The position numbers and the translations under genes were made by a program. Below, piece by piece: positions 40,304 to 49,749 of a stretch of 64,000 bases of DNA (within the stretch, counting starts at the first letter, position 1; every line of letters begins with the position of its first letter). Source of the DNA: Saprospirales bacterium (lineage in GTDB: Bacteria; Bacteroidota; Bacteroidia; Chitinophagales; Saprospiraceae). The stretch lies in assembly GCA_016719895.1 (NCBI GenBank), contig JADJYG010000003.1, forward strand, positions 1 to 64,000, read 5' to 3'. The notes beneath the pieces were generated by a model. It ran no database searches, had not been told where the DNA came from, and worked only from the letters and a program-made list of their open reading frames with translations.

Positions 40304-41836
40304 TCAATGCAGCCGCAGGCGTGCGCGCCCGTCGGCAAAGCGCACCACATAGAGTTGGCTGCCCGTGCGCGGACCTTCCGGCGGAGAAATTTTACGGCCC
40401 AGCAAATCAAAATATTCCAGGGGCGCGGGGTCGTCCGGGCCGCCTGTTTCCGAAACGTCGCTCGCCTGGCACGCTGTGGACACATCTGGGATGACAAACG
40501 GCTCGGAGCCCAGCATGCCGGCGCCATGGCTGACCCACAGTTGGTACACACCGGGCGCTTGCACGCTGATGCTGGCGGCGGTTTCGCCGGTGGACCAGGC
40601 ATAGCGTTCATAACCTGCCGGGGCAGAAAGCGTGACCGTTCCGCCGTTTTGTGCGCAGGAAATAACCGGGCGCTGCGCGCCGGTGAGGGGCAGGTCGAAC
40701 AGGTAGGAGCGGTAGATTACGAAGGAATCCTGGAAAACCAGTTCCGAGAGCCGCTTGCCGTCGTCATCTGTCAAAACAACACTCGGGTTGGGGCGAAAAA
40801 CAAGCCCGTAATTGATCAAATGCCGCCGGTCGGTTGTGGTTTGGTGGCAGCCCATGGCCGGGCTGAAAAAGCCGGGCGCATGCTGGTATTCCCAAACTTT
40901 TGTGGCCACCCAGTTCAGCGTATCGAGCTGATATTCCACGGCCCGGGATATTCGGGGCGGCGCGGCCTGATTGGCGTTGTCGAACAGGGCAATATTTCCG
41001 TTGGGCAGGCGCCGGGCGTCGTGCTGTCCGCTGAAACCGGCGTCGTTGGCGAACGTGAAGCTCGAGGTTTTGCCGCCCATCTGCCACAGAATATCCCCGC
41101 TGTGCCGGTCAATTTTATACACCGCGTTCAGATTTCGGAACGAGAGCAGCAGGTTTCCGTCGGTATCTTCTTCGATGGAGTTGCCGTGGCAATAGTCGAA
41201 TGCTGCGGCCGAGTAGGGGTAGTTGGCATAGGCTTCGCCCGGGTGGATATGGTCGTTGCTGTTCCACTGAAACAGCAAATTGTGGTCGGCGTCGAACTCC
41301 TGGACGACAAAGCCCAAAGCCCGCGTATTGGCGGCGCCGGGCGTGCCGTTGAACAGGTAGGCGCTCAGGTCCAGGATGGTATCGCTGGCGCCGGCCAGCA
41401 AAAATGTGTGGTCGGACGAGATTTGAAAATCGTGTATGTCGGGCAGAATGCCATTGACGGTGGTGAAGGAATCCACCGGGTTAAATCCGGTATCCATCAG
41501 CACGTACTGCACCTCCTGCGGGTTGTGGAATTTTACGAACTGGTACAGCTGAGCGGCGGAGTTGAATTTGAAGTCGAGCAGGTTCCGGGCCGCCAGGGGC
41601 ATGTACCAAAAGAGAAAGCCTTTGGAATCGAGGATCATAAGCGGCAGGGACGCGTTGGCGGTGTTGCCGCCGAGCGGGAACGGCGCCGTCAGGTAGTAGC
41701 CCTGGTAGCTGCTGTCGTACTGGACGAAGTCGTAGGGGGGTACGTTTTTCGGCACCGGGCGGTTGAAATTTTGCCCGGACAGGGCGGGGTGGCCGAGCAG
41801 GAGAAGGCCGGCGGCGATGAGGCGGAAAGCGGTCAT
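40304..41836 (-). CDS. secreted arylsulfotransferase-family (ASST) protein with a probable sorting tail
   Basis: A 510-residue protein with a signal peptide (TAFRLIAAGLLLLGHPALSG). The beta-propeller core shows ASST features: DSKGFLFWYMPL, LPDIHDFQISSDHTFLLAG, AFDYCHGNSIEEDTDGNLLL, YKIDRHSGDILWQMGGKTS and SGQHDARRLPNGNIALFDN. The active-site-type His residues of the Arylsulfotran_2 family are present. After an Ig-like part (GYERYAWSTGETAASISVQA) the end PLEYFDLLGRKISPPEGPRT resembles a T9SS C-terminal domain. It may transfer sulfate groups between phenolic compounds, or be a structural propeller. ATG 41836 opens the signal peptide. Confidence 0.75.
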   Translation of the reverse strand: MTAFRLIAAGLLLLGHPALSGQNFNRPVPKNVPPYDFVQYDSSYQGYYLTAPFPLGGNTANASLPLMILDSKGFLFWYMPLAARNLLDFKFNSAAQLYQFVKFHNPQEVQYVLMDTGFNPVDSFTTVNGILPDIHDFQISSDHTFLLAGASDTILDLSAYLFNGTPGAANTRALGFVVQEFDADHNLLFQWNSNDHIHPGEAYANYPYSAAAFDYCHGNSIEEDTDGNLLLSFRNLNAVYKIDRHSGDILWQMGGKTSSFTFANDAGFSGQHDARRLPNGNIALFDNANQAAPPRISRAVEYQLDTLNWVATKVWEYQHAPGFFSPAMGCHQTTTDRRHLINYGLVFRPNPSVVLTDDDGKRLSELVFQDSFVIYRSYLFDLPLTGAQRPVISCAQNGGTVTLSAPAGYERYAWSTGETAASISVQAPGVYQLWVSHGAGMLGSEPFVIPDVSTACQASDVSETGGPDDPAPLEYFDLLGRKISPPEGPRTGSQLYVVRFADGRARLRLH

Positions 41837-41871
41837 GTACATACAAAAGGAGATCGCCGGCAAGGTAAAGA

Positions 41872-42473
41872 TTATCGGTGGGAAGGGGAAGTTGATCTTG
41901 CCTTGGTGACGCGAACGGGCTCTGTCTGTAATTCGTTGCTGTCAAACCGGTTCAGCAGTACAAAACTCCGGGTGTAGTGCGCGATAATATCGAGCAGACC
42001 CTTTGCTTCTATGAGCTGTAAGGTTTCGGCATCGCCGCCTTGCCGGATGAGCAACACCGTTTGTTCCAGTTCCTGCAGGTTTGCGTGAATTGCTGCAGGC
42101 GCTTTTCATTCAGGGCATAACCCCGAACCAGGTAATCTTTTAACCGCTGGGTAGCCCAGATGCGGAATTGGGTGGCCCGCTGGGAGTTAACCCGATATCC
42201 AACAGAAATGATTGCATCCAGCGTATAATACCGTGTTTGGTATTTTTTACCATCACTGGCAGTGTGTTCCAAAATGGAACTAACTGAATCTTCATCCAAC
42301 TCGCCGGTTGCTAAAATGTTATTCAGGTGTTTAGTGATTGCTGGTCGTTGGGTGCCAAATAGCAATGCAATTTGCTTTTGCGTAAGCCAAACCGTTTCGG
42401 CCTCCAGTTTTACCTCGACCTGCGTTTGCCGGTCGGCGCTTTCGTAAATGAGTACCTCGCCTTTGTTTTCCAT
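41872..42473 (-). pseudogene. RhuM-family protein, frameshifted and 3'-truncated
   Basis: The first frame (42473-42009) encodes the RhuM start: VWLTQKQIALLFGTQRPAIT, HLNNILATGELDEDSVSSIL and YYTLDAIISVGYRVNSQRAT. Near 42090 the frame changes, and the continuation NLQELEQTVLLIRQGGDAET and LLDIIAHYTRSFVLLNRFDS is found in another frame down to about 41890, where similarity stops abruptly before the ASST start. RhuM relatives continue for another 150 residues or more, so the gene has lost its end. RhuM proteins accompany mobile elements and restriction systems; here one lies beside KilA-N and hsd genes. Confidence 0.8.
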
Positions 42474-42569
42474 GCTTGCATCTTTTGCAACAAATATCGC
42501 TCAGGCAAAACACAGATTAAAACATTTTGTGCCGATTGAATATATTTTTTGAAATTTAATGTTTGCTAA

Positions 42570-43408
42570 TCACGCATACTTCTTCTCCATTTTTCTCAGT
42601 GATTCTCGCTTTGCCTTTAACCACCGATTCTCTGGGGACTTGTCATGTTGGAAACAGCCACACAAGCCAAATTTTATGCTGGAATGTTGGCTTGTGTGGC
42701 TGTTTCCAACATGACAAGCCCCCGTTAACGTGAAGAATTGGTGCAAACCGAGAATTGCTGCATTTTTCTGGTCATCACTACCTCCTGTCAGACGCTGCGC
42801 AGCTTTATCTTCCAGCAATATTTTCATTTGCTGGATGGCAATGGCATTCAGGCGGCGCAGCCTTTCGGATTGGGGAAGGCCTTCGTGAATAAATACGGCG
42901 TTGAGGTTTTCCCTTATCGCATCGGTATGAATGCGGTAATTGATTTTGGTCAGGTTGCGCCGGATATCCCAGCTGAATTGTTTTTGTTCTTCATCTTTCA
43001 GGCGTTGAAATTCCTTGATCAGGTAAATTTTGAATTCGGCACTGATCCACATTCCGAATTCAAAGGCAATATCCCGATGGGCATACGTACCTCCATACCG
43101 GCCTGCTGTTGCCCGGAGCCCAATGGCATCGGTCTTTTCCACCCATTCTTTTCCACTGATTTTGTAACTGTTCAGCCCTGCCTGACTTTTAATTGTGGCG
43201 AATTCGCCATAATTAAAATCCGGATTGTGTATCCGCTCCCAGATACCCAGGTATTCAACCGTATTCCGGTTCCTCAGCCAATCGGAGATGAAAAAATCAC
43301 CATCCTTGGCTTTGAGCATATCGGTAAGGGATATGTAATCAGCCTCCTCGTCAGACAGGATTGTGATATCTGTTCCTTGTACCCGGATGATTTTACTTTT
43401 TTGCTCAT
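42570..43408 (-). pseudogene. KilA-N domain protein, frameshifted near the start and altered at the end
   Basis: ATG 43408 starts MSKK; a missing A in an A run then shifts the frame, and SKIIRVQGTDITILSDEEAD, YISLTDMLKAKDGDFFISDW continue in the second frame. From there on the protein is open: NTVEYLGIWERIHNPDFNYG, GRYGGTYAHRDIAFEFGMWI, and a C-terminal helical part with MKILLEDKAAQRLTGGSDDQ. The last ~55 residues are encoded by a dispersed repeat with a 30-bp hairpin (42636-42719), which keeps the frame. KilA-N domains are DNA-binding and phage- or defence-associated. The gene is divergent from hsdR. Confidence 0.8.
42594..42775. repeat. dispersed repeat, long copy with a 30-bp perfect hairpin
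   Basis: CTTGTCATGTTGGAAACAGC...CACAAGCC (about 42639-42668) pairs perfectly over 30 bp with GGCTTGTGTGGCTGTTTCCA...GACAAG (42689-42718), with a 20-nt loop. The flanks match the copy at 39513-39600. It lies within the 3' part of the KilA-N gene and is read through without a stop. Confidence 0.8.
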
Positions 43409-43688
43409 GGCTAAGTACATTAATTCATTGTTGGTATCGCTCCAACAAATATCGCCTGAACGCAATGTCATTTAAAACATTTTGTGGGAACAAAACATAT
43501 TTTTTGAAATTTAATATTTGCTAACCGGCGCACTATCTGCCGCTTAACCCGAAATTGTTTGTGGTCACAAAAAACGCATTCGGCAAACCAAGCGACATGC
43601 CCCCAATGGGAATACCCCGATTTTTTTTCATAAGAAAGAACGAATGCGTATTTTTACCCACCGCTCAAATGATTCACAAGCCTGAAAA

Positions 43689-46487
43689 ATGCCGGAAACC
43701 ATCAACCAAAACCCGGAACAAAAAGCTAGAGACCGCATCGACCAGATGCTGGCTGAAGCCGGCTGGGCCGTACAATCCAAAGGCCGCGAAAACCTTTCCG
43801 CCGCCAGGGGCGTAGCCATTCGCGAATACCAAACCGACGTTGGTCCCGCCGATTATGTGCTCTTCGTCGACCGCAAACCCCTCGGCATCATCGAGGCCAA
43901 ACGCGAAGAAGCAGGCGAACTGCTGACCACCGTGGAGGATCAAAGCAGCGAATACGCCAAAAGCAAGCTGAAATACCTGAACAACGACCCGCTCCCCTTC
44001 GTCTACGAAAGTACCGGCGCCCTCACCCGCTTCACCGACTACCGCGACCCCAAGCCCCGCTCCCGGCCAGTTTTTCACTTCCACCAACCGCAAACCCTGG
44101 CCGACTGGTTGGCCAAACCCGGCACGCTACGCGCAAGACTCCGCACCCTGCCCGAACTGCCCGAAACCGGCCTGCGCCCCGCCCAGATAACCGCCATCCG
44201 GAACCTCGAAAACTCCTTCAAGGCCAACCGCCCCAAAGCCCTCATCCAAATGGCCACCGGCGCCGGCAAAACCTTCACCGCCTGCACTTTCGTGTACCGC
44301 CTGCTCAAACACGCCGGCGCCCACCGCATCCTCTTCCTCGTCGATACCAAAAACCTCGGCGAACAAGCCGAACAGGAATTTCTGAAATACCAACCCACCG
44401 ACGACAACCGCAAATTCACCGAACTCTACAACGTGCAGCGCTTTAGCTCCAGCTACATCGCCTCCGACAGCCAGGTCTGCATTTCCACCATCCAGCGCCT
44501 CTATTCCATCCTCAAAGGCGAAGAACTCGACGAAGCCGCCGAACAGGAAAACCCCAACGAGCAAAGCTGGCAAGCACAGAAAAAGGAACCCATGCCGGTG
44601 GAATATTCCGCCAAAAACCCCATCGAGCAATTCGACTTCATCATCATCGACGAGTGCCACCGCTCCATTTACAAGCTCTGGAAACAGGTGCTCGACTACT
44701 ACGACGCCTTTTTGATCGGACTCACCGCCACCCCGGGCAAACACACCCTCGGTTTTTTCAACGAAAATGTCGTGAGCGAATACACCTACGAAGATTCAGT
44801 GACCGACGGCGTGAACGTGCCCTACGACGTGTTTACCATTGAAACGGAAATCACCCAGGCCGGCGCCAAAATCAGGGCGAAAGAATACGTCGACAAACGC
44901 GAAAAACTCAGCCGCCGCAAACGCTGGGAACAACTCGACGAAGACTTCGAATACACGCCCAGCCAACTCGACCGCGACGTGGTGAACCCCAGCCAGATCC
45001 GCCAGATCGTCCGCGCCTACAAAGACGCCCTGCCCACCATGTTCCCCGACCGCTTCGACGAAACCGGCGAATTCGAAGTGCCCAAAACCCTCGTGTTCGC
45101 CAAAACCGACAGCCATGCCGACGATATCATCCAGATCATCCGCGAGGAATTTGCCGAAGGCAATGACTTTTGCAAAAAAATTACCTACACCGCCGACGAC
45201 CCCAAATCGGTGCTCGCCCGCTTCCGCAACTCCTGGGCGCCCCGCATCGCCGTCACCGTCGACATGATCGCCACCGGCACCGACGTCAAACCCCTCGAAG
45301 TGCTCTTGTTCATGCGCGACGTGCGCAGCGTCAACTACTTCGAGCAGATGAAAGGCCGCGGCACGCGCACCATCGACTTCGACACGTTGAAACGCGTGAC
45401 CCGCACCGCCAAACACACCAAAACCCACTTCGTCATCGTGGATGCCGTGGGCGCCGTCAAATCCAAAAAAACCGACAGCCGCCCCCTCGAACGCAAACCC
45501 GGCGTCCCGCTCAAAGACCTGCTCGGCGCCGTGGCCATGGGCGTGCAGGACGAAGACTTGTTCACCTCGCTGGCCAACCGCCTGCTCCGACTGGACAAAC
45601 AACTCACGCCCGCCGAAAAAGACCGCTTTGCCGAACTGAGCGCCGGAAAAACCATGAACGGCGTGGTGAAAGACCTGCTCCTGGCCTACGACCCCGATGT
45701 GCTGGACAGCCACACGCAAACCCTGCTCCAACAAATCCCGCTGCCCGAACGCACGCCCGACAAGGAGCAATACTGCCGCCGGCAAGCCCAAAACGAACTG
45801 GCCGCCCGGGCCGCCCAACCCTTCACCGGCGAACTCAACGCCTACATCGAAAACGTGCGCCGGGTGCACGAGCAGATCATCGACACCCACAACCCCGACC
45901 AACTGCTGCGCGCCGAATGGGACAGTTTCACGCAGGAAAAAGCAGCCGACGTGGTGCAAAACTTCCGCGACTACATCGAAGCCAACAAGGCCGAAATAAC
46001 GGCCCTGCGCATCTTTTACGACCAGCCCTACCGCCGCCGCGAACTCACGTTCCAGATGGTCAAGGAACTGCTCGAACGGCTGAAACTGGAAAAACCGCTC
46101 CTCGCCCCGCACTACGTGTGGGAAGCCTACACCCAACTGGAAACCGTAAAAAGCAACAGTCCGAAAAACGAACTCGTGGCCCTCGTCTCCCTCATCCGCC
46201 GGGTGGCGGGCATCGACCGGCAACTCACGCCCTACGACAAAACGGTGGACAAAAATTTTCAGGACTGGGTGTTCGGCAAACAAGCCGGGCCTCTGAAATT
46301 CACCGAGGCCCAAATGCAGTGGCTGCGCCTGCTCAAAGACCATATCGCCGGCAGCTTCCACGTAGAACTGGCCGACCTGGACTACACCCCCTTCGACGCC
46401 CAGGGCGGCCGCGGAAAAATGTGGCAGCTGTTCGGGGCGGAAATGGAAGGGATTATTTCTGAACTAAATGAGGTTTTGGCAGCATAA
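43689..46487 (+). CDS. hsdR: type I restriction endonuclease subunit R (HsdR)
   Basis: A 932-residue protein. PD-(D/E)xK nuclease at the start: Asp in TDVGPADYVLFVDR and ExK in PLGIIEAKREEAGEL. Translocase: Walker A in LIQMATGAGKTFTACTFVYR, DEAH-type box IIIDECHRSIYKLW, motif III LIGLTATPGKHTLG and motif VI QMKGRGTRTIDFD. The C-terminal helical part (ENVRRVHEQIIDTHNPDQLL) is for HsdM contact. All motifs are intact. It cleaves DNA far from the recognition site after ATP-driven translocation, provided that HsdM and HsdS form the complex; the adjacent hsdS is broken. Upstream is the divergent KilA-N gene, with about 280 bp between them. Confidence 0.95.
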   Translation: MPETINQNPEQKARDRIDQMLAEAGWAVQSKGRENLSAARGVAIREYQTDVGPADYVLFVDRKPLGIIEAKREEAGELLTTVEDQSSEYAKSKLKYLNNDPLPFVYESTGALTRFTDYRDPKPRSRPVFHFHQPQTLADWLAKPGTLRARLRTLPELPETGLRPAQITAIRNLENSFKANRPKALIQMATGAGKTFTACTFVYRLLKHAGAHRILFLVDTKNLGEQAEQEFLKYQPTDDNRKFTELYNVQRFSSSYIASDSQVCISTIQRLYSILKGEELDEAAEQENPNEQSWQAQKKEPMPVEYSAKNPIEQFDFIIIDECHRSIYKLWKQVLDYYDAFLIGLTATPGKHTLGFFNENVVSEYTYEDSVTDGVNVPYDVFTIETEITQAGAKIRAKEYVDKREKLSRRKRWEQLDEDFEYTPSQLDRDVVNPSQIRQIVRAYKDALPTMFPDRFDETGEFEVPKTLVFAKTDSHADDIIQIIREEFAEGNDFCKKITYTADDPKSVLARFRNSWAPRIAVTVDMIATGTDVKPLEVLLFMRDVRSVNYFEQMKGRGTRTIDFDTLKRVTRTAKHTKTHFVIVDAVGAVKSKKTDSRPLERKPGVPLKDLLGAVAMGVQDEDLFTSLANRLLRLDKQLTPAEKDRFAELSAGKTMNGVVKDLLLAYDPDVLDSHTQTLLQQIPLPERTPDKEQYCRRQAQNELAARAAQPFTGELNAYIENVRRVHEQIIDTHNPDQLLRAEWDSFTQEKAADVVQNFRDYIEANKAEITALRIFYDQPYRRRELTFQMVKELLERLKLEKPLLAPHYVWEAYTQLETVKSNSPKNELVALVSLIRRVAGIDRQLTPYDKTVDKNFQDWVFGKQAGPLKFTEAQMQWLRLLKDHIAGSFHVELADLDYTPFDAQGGRGKMWQLFGAEMEGIISELNEVLAA

Positions 46488-46493
46488 TGGCAT

Positions 46494-47908
46494 TAGGACT
46501 AACACCACAGCAGATACTTTGCAAGTTGGGGGATTTCCCCTGGCCTCGGAGCAACGTTTGAAAGAGGCAAGCGTTTAGAATTGAAGTATTTAGCCAAAAT
46601 CCAGAATGGCTTTGCTTTTTCATCAAAACATCTTAAAACAATCACAACTTGAGCCTCTCCGGGGCAAAAATATATTCATAATTCTTCTCATTGGAAATTA
46701 CTGGCATGATGAAGATGGTTGGACCGAAATAGATCGAAGAATTGTTCCTATTATTGGGGAGAGAATTTTGACGAAGAAAATCTTGGCATATGTTAAAAGT
46801 CAAGTAAAGAAATGGTCAGAGGAAAAGGCAAATTAAGAAGGTTAAATTAATTAGCCTCTCAAAATGGCCAAGTAACAAGGAGATTTTAGTTGAAATGGGC
46901 AAAGAGCCTTTTGCCGGATTGACTTTTAAAGCTGTTTTTACGACAAAGGAGTTTTTTACAAATTTCTTGTTGTATCAACCATATAACTAAATGGATCAAC
47001 GAAGCGGAAACCGTTGCAGTAACGGAAGTAAAACCTTTGAATCTTCGATAATTTAAACATGACATTCCAGTCCCCCTCGCTCCCCTCCCCGAGCAACGCG
47101 CCATAGTAGCCAAAATAGAGCAGCTCTTCAGCGAGCTGGACCACGGCGTGGCCAACCTCCGGGCGGCTAAAGCTAAACTGGATATTTACCGGCAGGCGGT
47201 GTTGAAGAAGGCGTTTGAGGGGGATCCTTCGAGCAAAAAACTTAAGTTGATGACTTCCGGAAAGGAACTGGCAGAAACGGCCTTTTGGAAATTTGACAAG
47301 GAAGATTATGATTGAGAAGCGGGTACCTTTAATTAATCCAAATCAATTCAAAATGGGGAAATCTGATCCGAGTCAACGAAATTTTCGACTATAAGTGAAA
47401 ACTATAGTTTTTAATAATACCCAACAAATAGCGAGGATATTGGGCGAAAACTGAAATTGGAAGATCAGGAACCTTTGATCCTTTAAAGAACAGGGACAAT
47501 TTTGGGTAAATAACAAAAACACATTGTCAGGCCAAATCAATTTACCTTATACCTTGCATTACATCAACTCCCTGCATGTAAAACAAGATATTGTAAGGTA
47601 AAGAGCAACAGGTTAACGCAATGCTTAATCTTAAACAAAATATACCAGTTCAACTTCCTAAAACAAATCAAGAACAAACCCAAATCGTCCAGGAAATCGA
47701 ATCCCGCCTATCCGTCTGCGACAACATCCTGGCCAACATAGCCGAGGCCCTGGAAAAAGCCGAAGCCCTGCGGCAGAGTATTTTGAAAAAGGCTTTCGAG
47801 GGGCGGCTGCTGAGCGCGGCGGAGCTGGCGGCGTGCCGGCGGGAGGCGGATTGGGAGCCTGCGGGGGTGTTGTTGGCGCGGATACGAAAGGCAGGAGCAG
47901 GCAAATAA
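46494..47908 (+). pseudogene. hsdS: shattered type I specificity subunit gene (hsdS)
   Basis: Fragments in several frames follow the order of an HsdS: LKYLAKIQNGFAFSSKHLKT (about 46580, start of the first recognition domain); FKHDIPVPLAPLPEQRAIVA and KIEQLFSELDHGVANLRAAK up to about 47315 (central conserved helix), preceded by a single stop codon at 47053; pieces such as NKNTLSGQINLPYTLHYINS near 47520 (second recognition domain); and QLPKTNQEQTQIVQEIESRL, EALRQSILKKAFEGRLLSAA to 47908 (second conserved helix). Several stops and frameshifts separate them. The region is AT-richer than hsdR and hsdM. A frame at 46606-46836 is open but unrecognised and lies within the first recognition domain region. 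Confidence 0.8.
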
Positions 47909-47920
47909 TCACGGCAACCC

Positions 47921-48097
47921 GGGGCCTCGGAGAGGCCCAACGTTGGTAGAAATGCCCGTTTTTTTAACGATACCCGGCCTCGGAGAGGCCCAACATTTGC
48001 TCAATGCGCGCTACATTGGACCCCTTAGGCCTCTCCGAGGCCGGGCGATGTTGCGGGCCTCCGTATGCTACAAACGTTGGGCCTCTCCGAGGCCGGC
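47921..48097. repeat. cluster of four GGCCTC-palindrome repeats, two in each orientation
   Basis: GGCCTCGGAGAGGCCCAACGTT-type sequence occurs at about 47921-47944 and 47973-48000 in plus orientation and at 48027-48047 and 48073-48097 in the opposite one. Each is itself a short palindrome (GGCCTC-GGA-GAGGCC). It fills the gap between hsdS and hsdM and could form several alternative hairpins. Confidence 0.7.
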
Positions 48098-48154
48098 TGC
48101 AATTATGGCCCGGGCCCTTCTGAACAAGATAAAACACACAAAATCCTACACCGC

Positions 48155-49699
48155 ATGAGCAACGAATCCGCCCTCATCGCCAAAGTCTGGAACTTCGCCA
48201 ACGTCCTGCGCGACGACGGCGTGGGCTACGGCGACTACCTGGAGCAGATCACCTACCTGCTGTTCCTGAAAATGGCCGATGAAATGTCGAAGCCGCCCTA
48301 CGGCAAGGACCTCCATTTTCCAAAAATAAAAGACGCCGAAGGCGCCGAAATCCCCAGCGGCGAGCGCTGCGACTGGGCCACGCTGAGCCAAAAACGCGGC
48401 GCGGAACTGGAGGCCTTTTACAGCCAGCTGTTGCGCTCGCTGGCTTCGGAGCGGGGCATGCTGGGCCAGATTTTCACCAAGTCGCAAAACAAAATCCAGG
48501 ATCCGGCCAAACTCCTCAAAGTGATCGACCTGATCGGCCAGGAGCAGTGGACCATGGTGGGCGCCGACGTCAAAGGCGACATCTACGAGGGCCTGCTCGA
48601 AAAAAATGCCGCCGACACCAAGAGCGGCGCCGGCCAGTATTTTACCCCCCGCGCCCTCATCCGGGCTATGGTCGAATGCGTGGCGCCGGAGCCGGAAAAA
48701 ACCATCCACGACCCATCCTGCGGCACCGGCGGTTTCTTTTTGGCGGCCTACGACTACATCACTGCCCGGCACGCCCTGAACCGCGAGCAGAAGGCTTTTT
48801 TGAAAAACAACACCTTTTCCGGCAACGAAATCGTGGCCGGCACGCGCCGGCTCTGCCTGATGAACATGTTCCTGCACAACATCGGCGAGATCGACGGCGA
48901 ATCCTTCATTTCGCCCAACGACGCCCTGATCGCCGACGAAGGCATCCGGGTGGATTACGTGCTCGCCAATCCGCCCTTCGGTAAAAAAAGCAGCATGACC
49001 ATCACCAACGAAGAGGGCGAGCAGGAAAAGCAGGACCTGAGCTACAACCGCCAGGATTTCTGGGCCACCACCAGCAACAAACAGCTCAACTTCCTGCAAC
49101 ACATCCGCAGCCTGCTCAAGATCACCGGCGTGGCGGCGGTCGTGCTTCCCGACAACGTGCTTTTCGAAGGCGGCGCCGGCGAAACGGTGCGCAAGGAGCT
49201 GATGCGCGCCACCGAGCTGCACACCATCCTGCGGCTGCCCACGGGCATTTTTTATGCGCACGGCGTGAAAGCCAACGTGCTGTTTTTCGACAACAAACCG
49301 GCCGCCAAAGACCCCTGGACGAAAGAAATCTGGATGTACGACTACCGCACCAACGTGCACCACACCCTGAAGAAAAAAACGATGCAACTGGAGGATTTGC
49401 AAGATTTCATCGCCTGCTACAACCCGGCCAACCGGCACGCGCGGAAGGAGACCTGGTCGGAAGATCCCGACCCGGCGGCCGGGACAGGCCCGGAAGGCCG
49501 CTGGCGGAAATTCACGTACGCCGAGATCATGGCCCGCGACAAGACCAACCTGGACATCTTTTGGCTGAAGGACAAGAGCCTGGCCGATCTGGACAACTTG
49601 CCCGATCCGGACATCCTCGCTGCCGAGATCATTGAAAATTTGGAAGCCGGGTTGGATAGTTTCAAGGCGATCATGGAAACGGTGAATGGGGGCGAATGA
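48155..49699 (+). CDS. hsdM: type I DNA methyltransferase subunit M (HsdM)
   Basis: A 514-residue N6-adenine methyltransferase. The N-terminal helical HsdM_N domain (SALIAKVWNFANVLRDDGVG) is followed by YFTPRALIRAMVECVAPEPE, the SAM motif HDPSCGTGGFFLAAYDYI and the catalytic motif DYVLANPPFGKKSSM. The C-terminus ends EIIENLEAGLDSFKAIMETV. The sequence is intact and of normal length. ATG 48155 (MSNESALI) is the natural start; upstream residues are encoded by the repeat cluster. Without a working HsdS it should not find its target, unless a specificity subunit exists elsewhere in the genome. Confidence 0.95.
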   Translation: MSNESALIAKVWNFANVLRDDGVGYGDYLEQITYLLFLKMADEMSKPPYGKDLHFPKIKDAEGAEIPSGERCDWATLSQKRGAELEAFYSQLLRSLASERGMLGQIFTKSQNKIQDPAKLLKVIDLIGQEQWTMVGADVKGDIYEGLLEKNAADTKSGAGQYFTPRALIRAMVECVAPEPEKTIHDPSCGTGGFFLAAYDYITARHALNREQKAFLKNNTFSGNEIVAGTRRLCLMNMFLHNIGEIDGESFISPNDALIADEGIRVDYVLANPPFGKKSSMTITNEEGEQEKQDLSYNRQDFWATTSNKQLNFLQHIRSLLKITGVAAVVLPDNVLFEGGAGETVRKELMRATELHTILRLPTGIFYAHGVKANVLFFDNKPAAKDPWTKEIWMYDYRTNVHHTLKKKTMQLEDLQDFIACYNPANRHARKETWSEDPDPAAGTGPEGRWRKFTYAEIMARDKTNLDIFWLKDKSLADLDNLPDPDILAAEIIENLEAGLDSFKAIMETVNGGE

Positions 49700-49749
49700 T
49701 ACCGGCGTTGTTCCGGAGATTGTGTCTTTTCAACCCGCAAACCCACCCC

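Noticed and set aside
40307..41977. 556-residue open frame opposite the arylsulfotransferase gene
   Set aside because: The minus-strand product has a signal peptide and family motifs; the plus-strand frame has none.
44796..46361. 521-residue open frame opposite hsdR
   Set aside because: hsdR has all catalytic motifs on the other strand; the antisense frame is compositionally biased and has no recognisable domain.
46606..46836. 76-residue frame considered as an independent gene
   Set aside because: It sits where the first recognition domain of hsdS should be, has no recognisable family, and its first codons overlap the hsdS fragment in another frame.
47921..48097. Opposed repeats considered as a phase-variation switch for hsdS
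   Set aside because: No second hsdS or recombinase gene is present in the window; kept only as a weak possibility.
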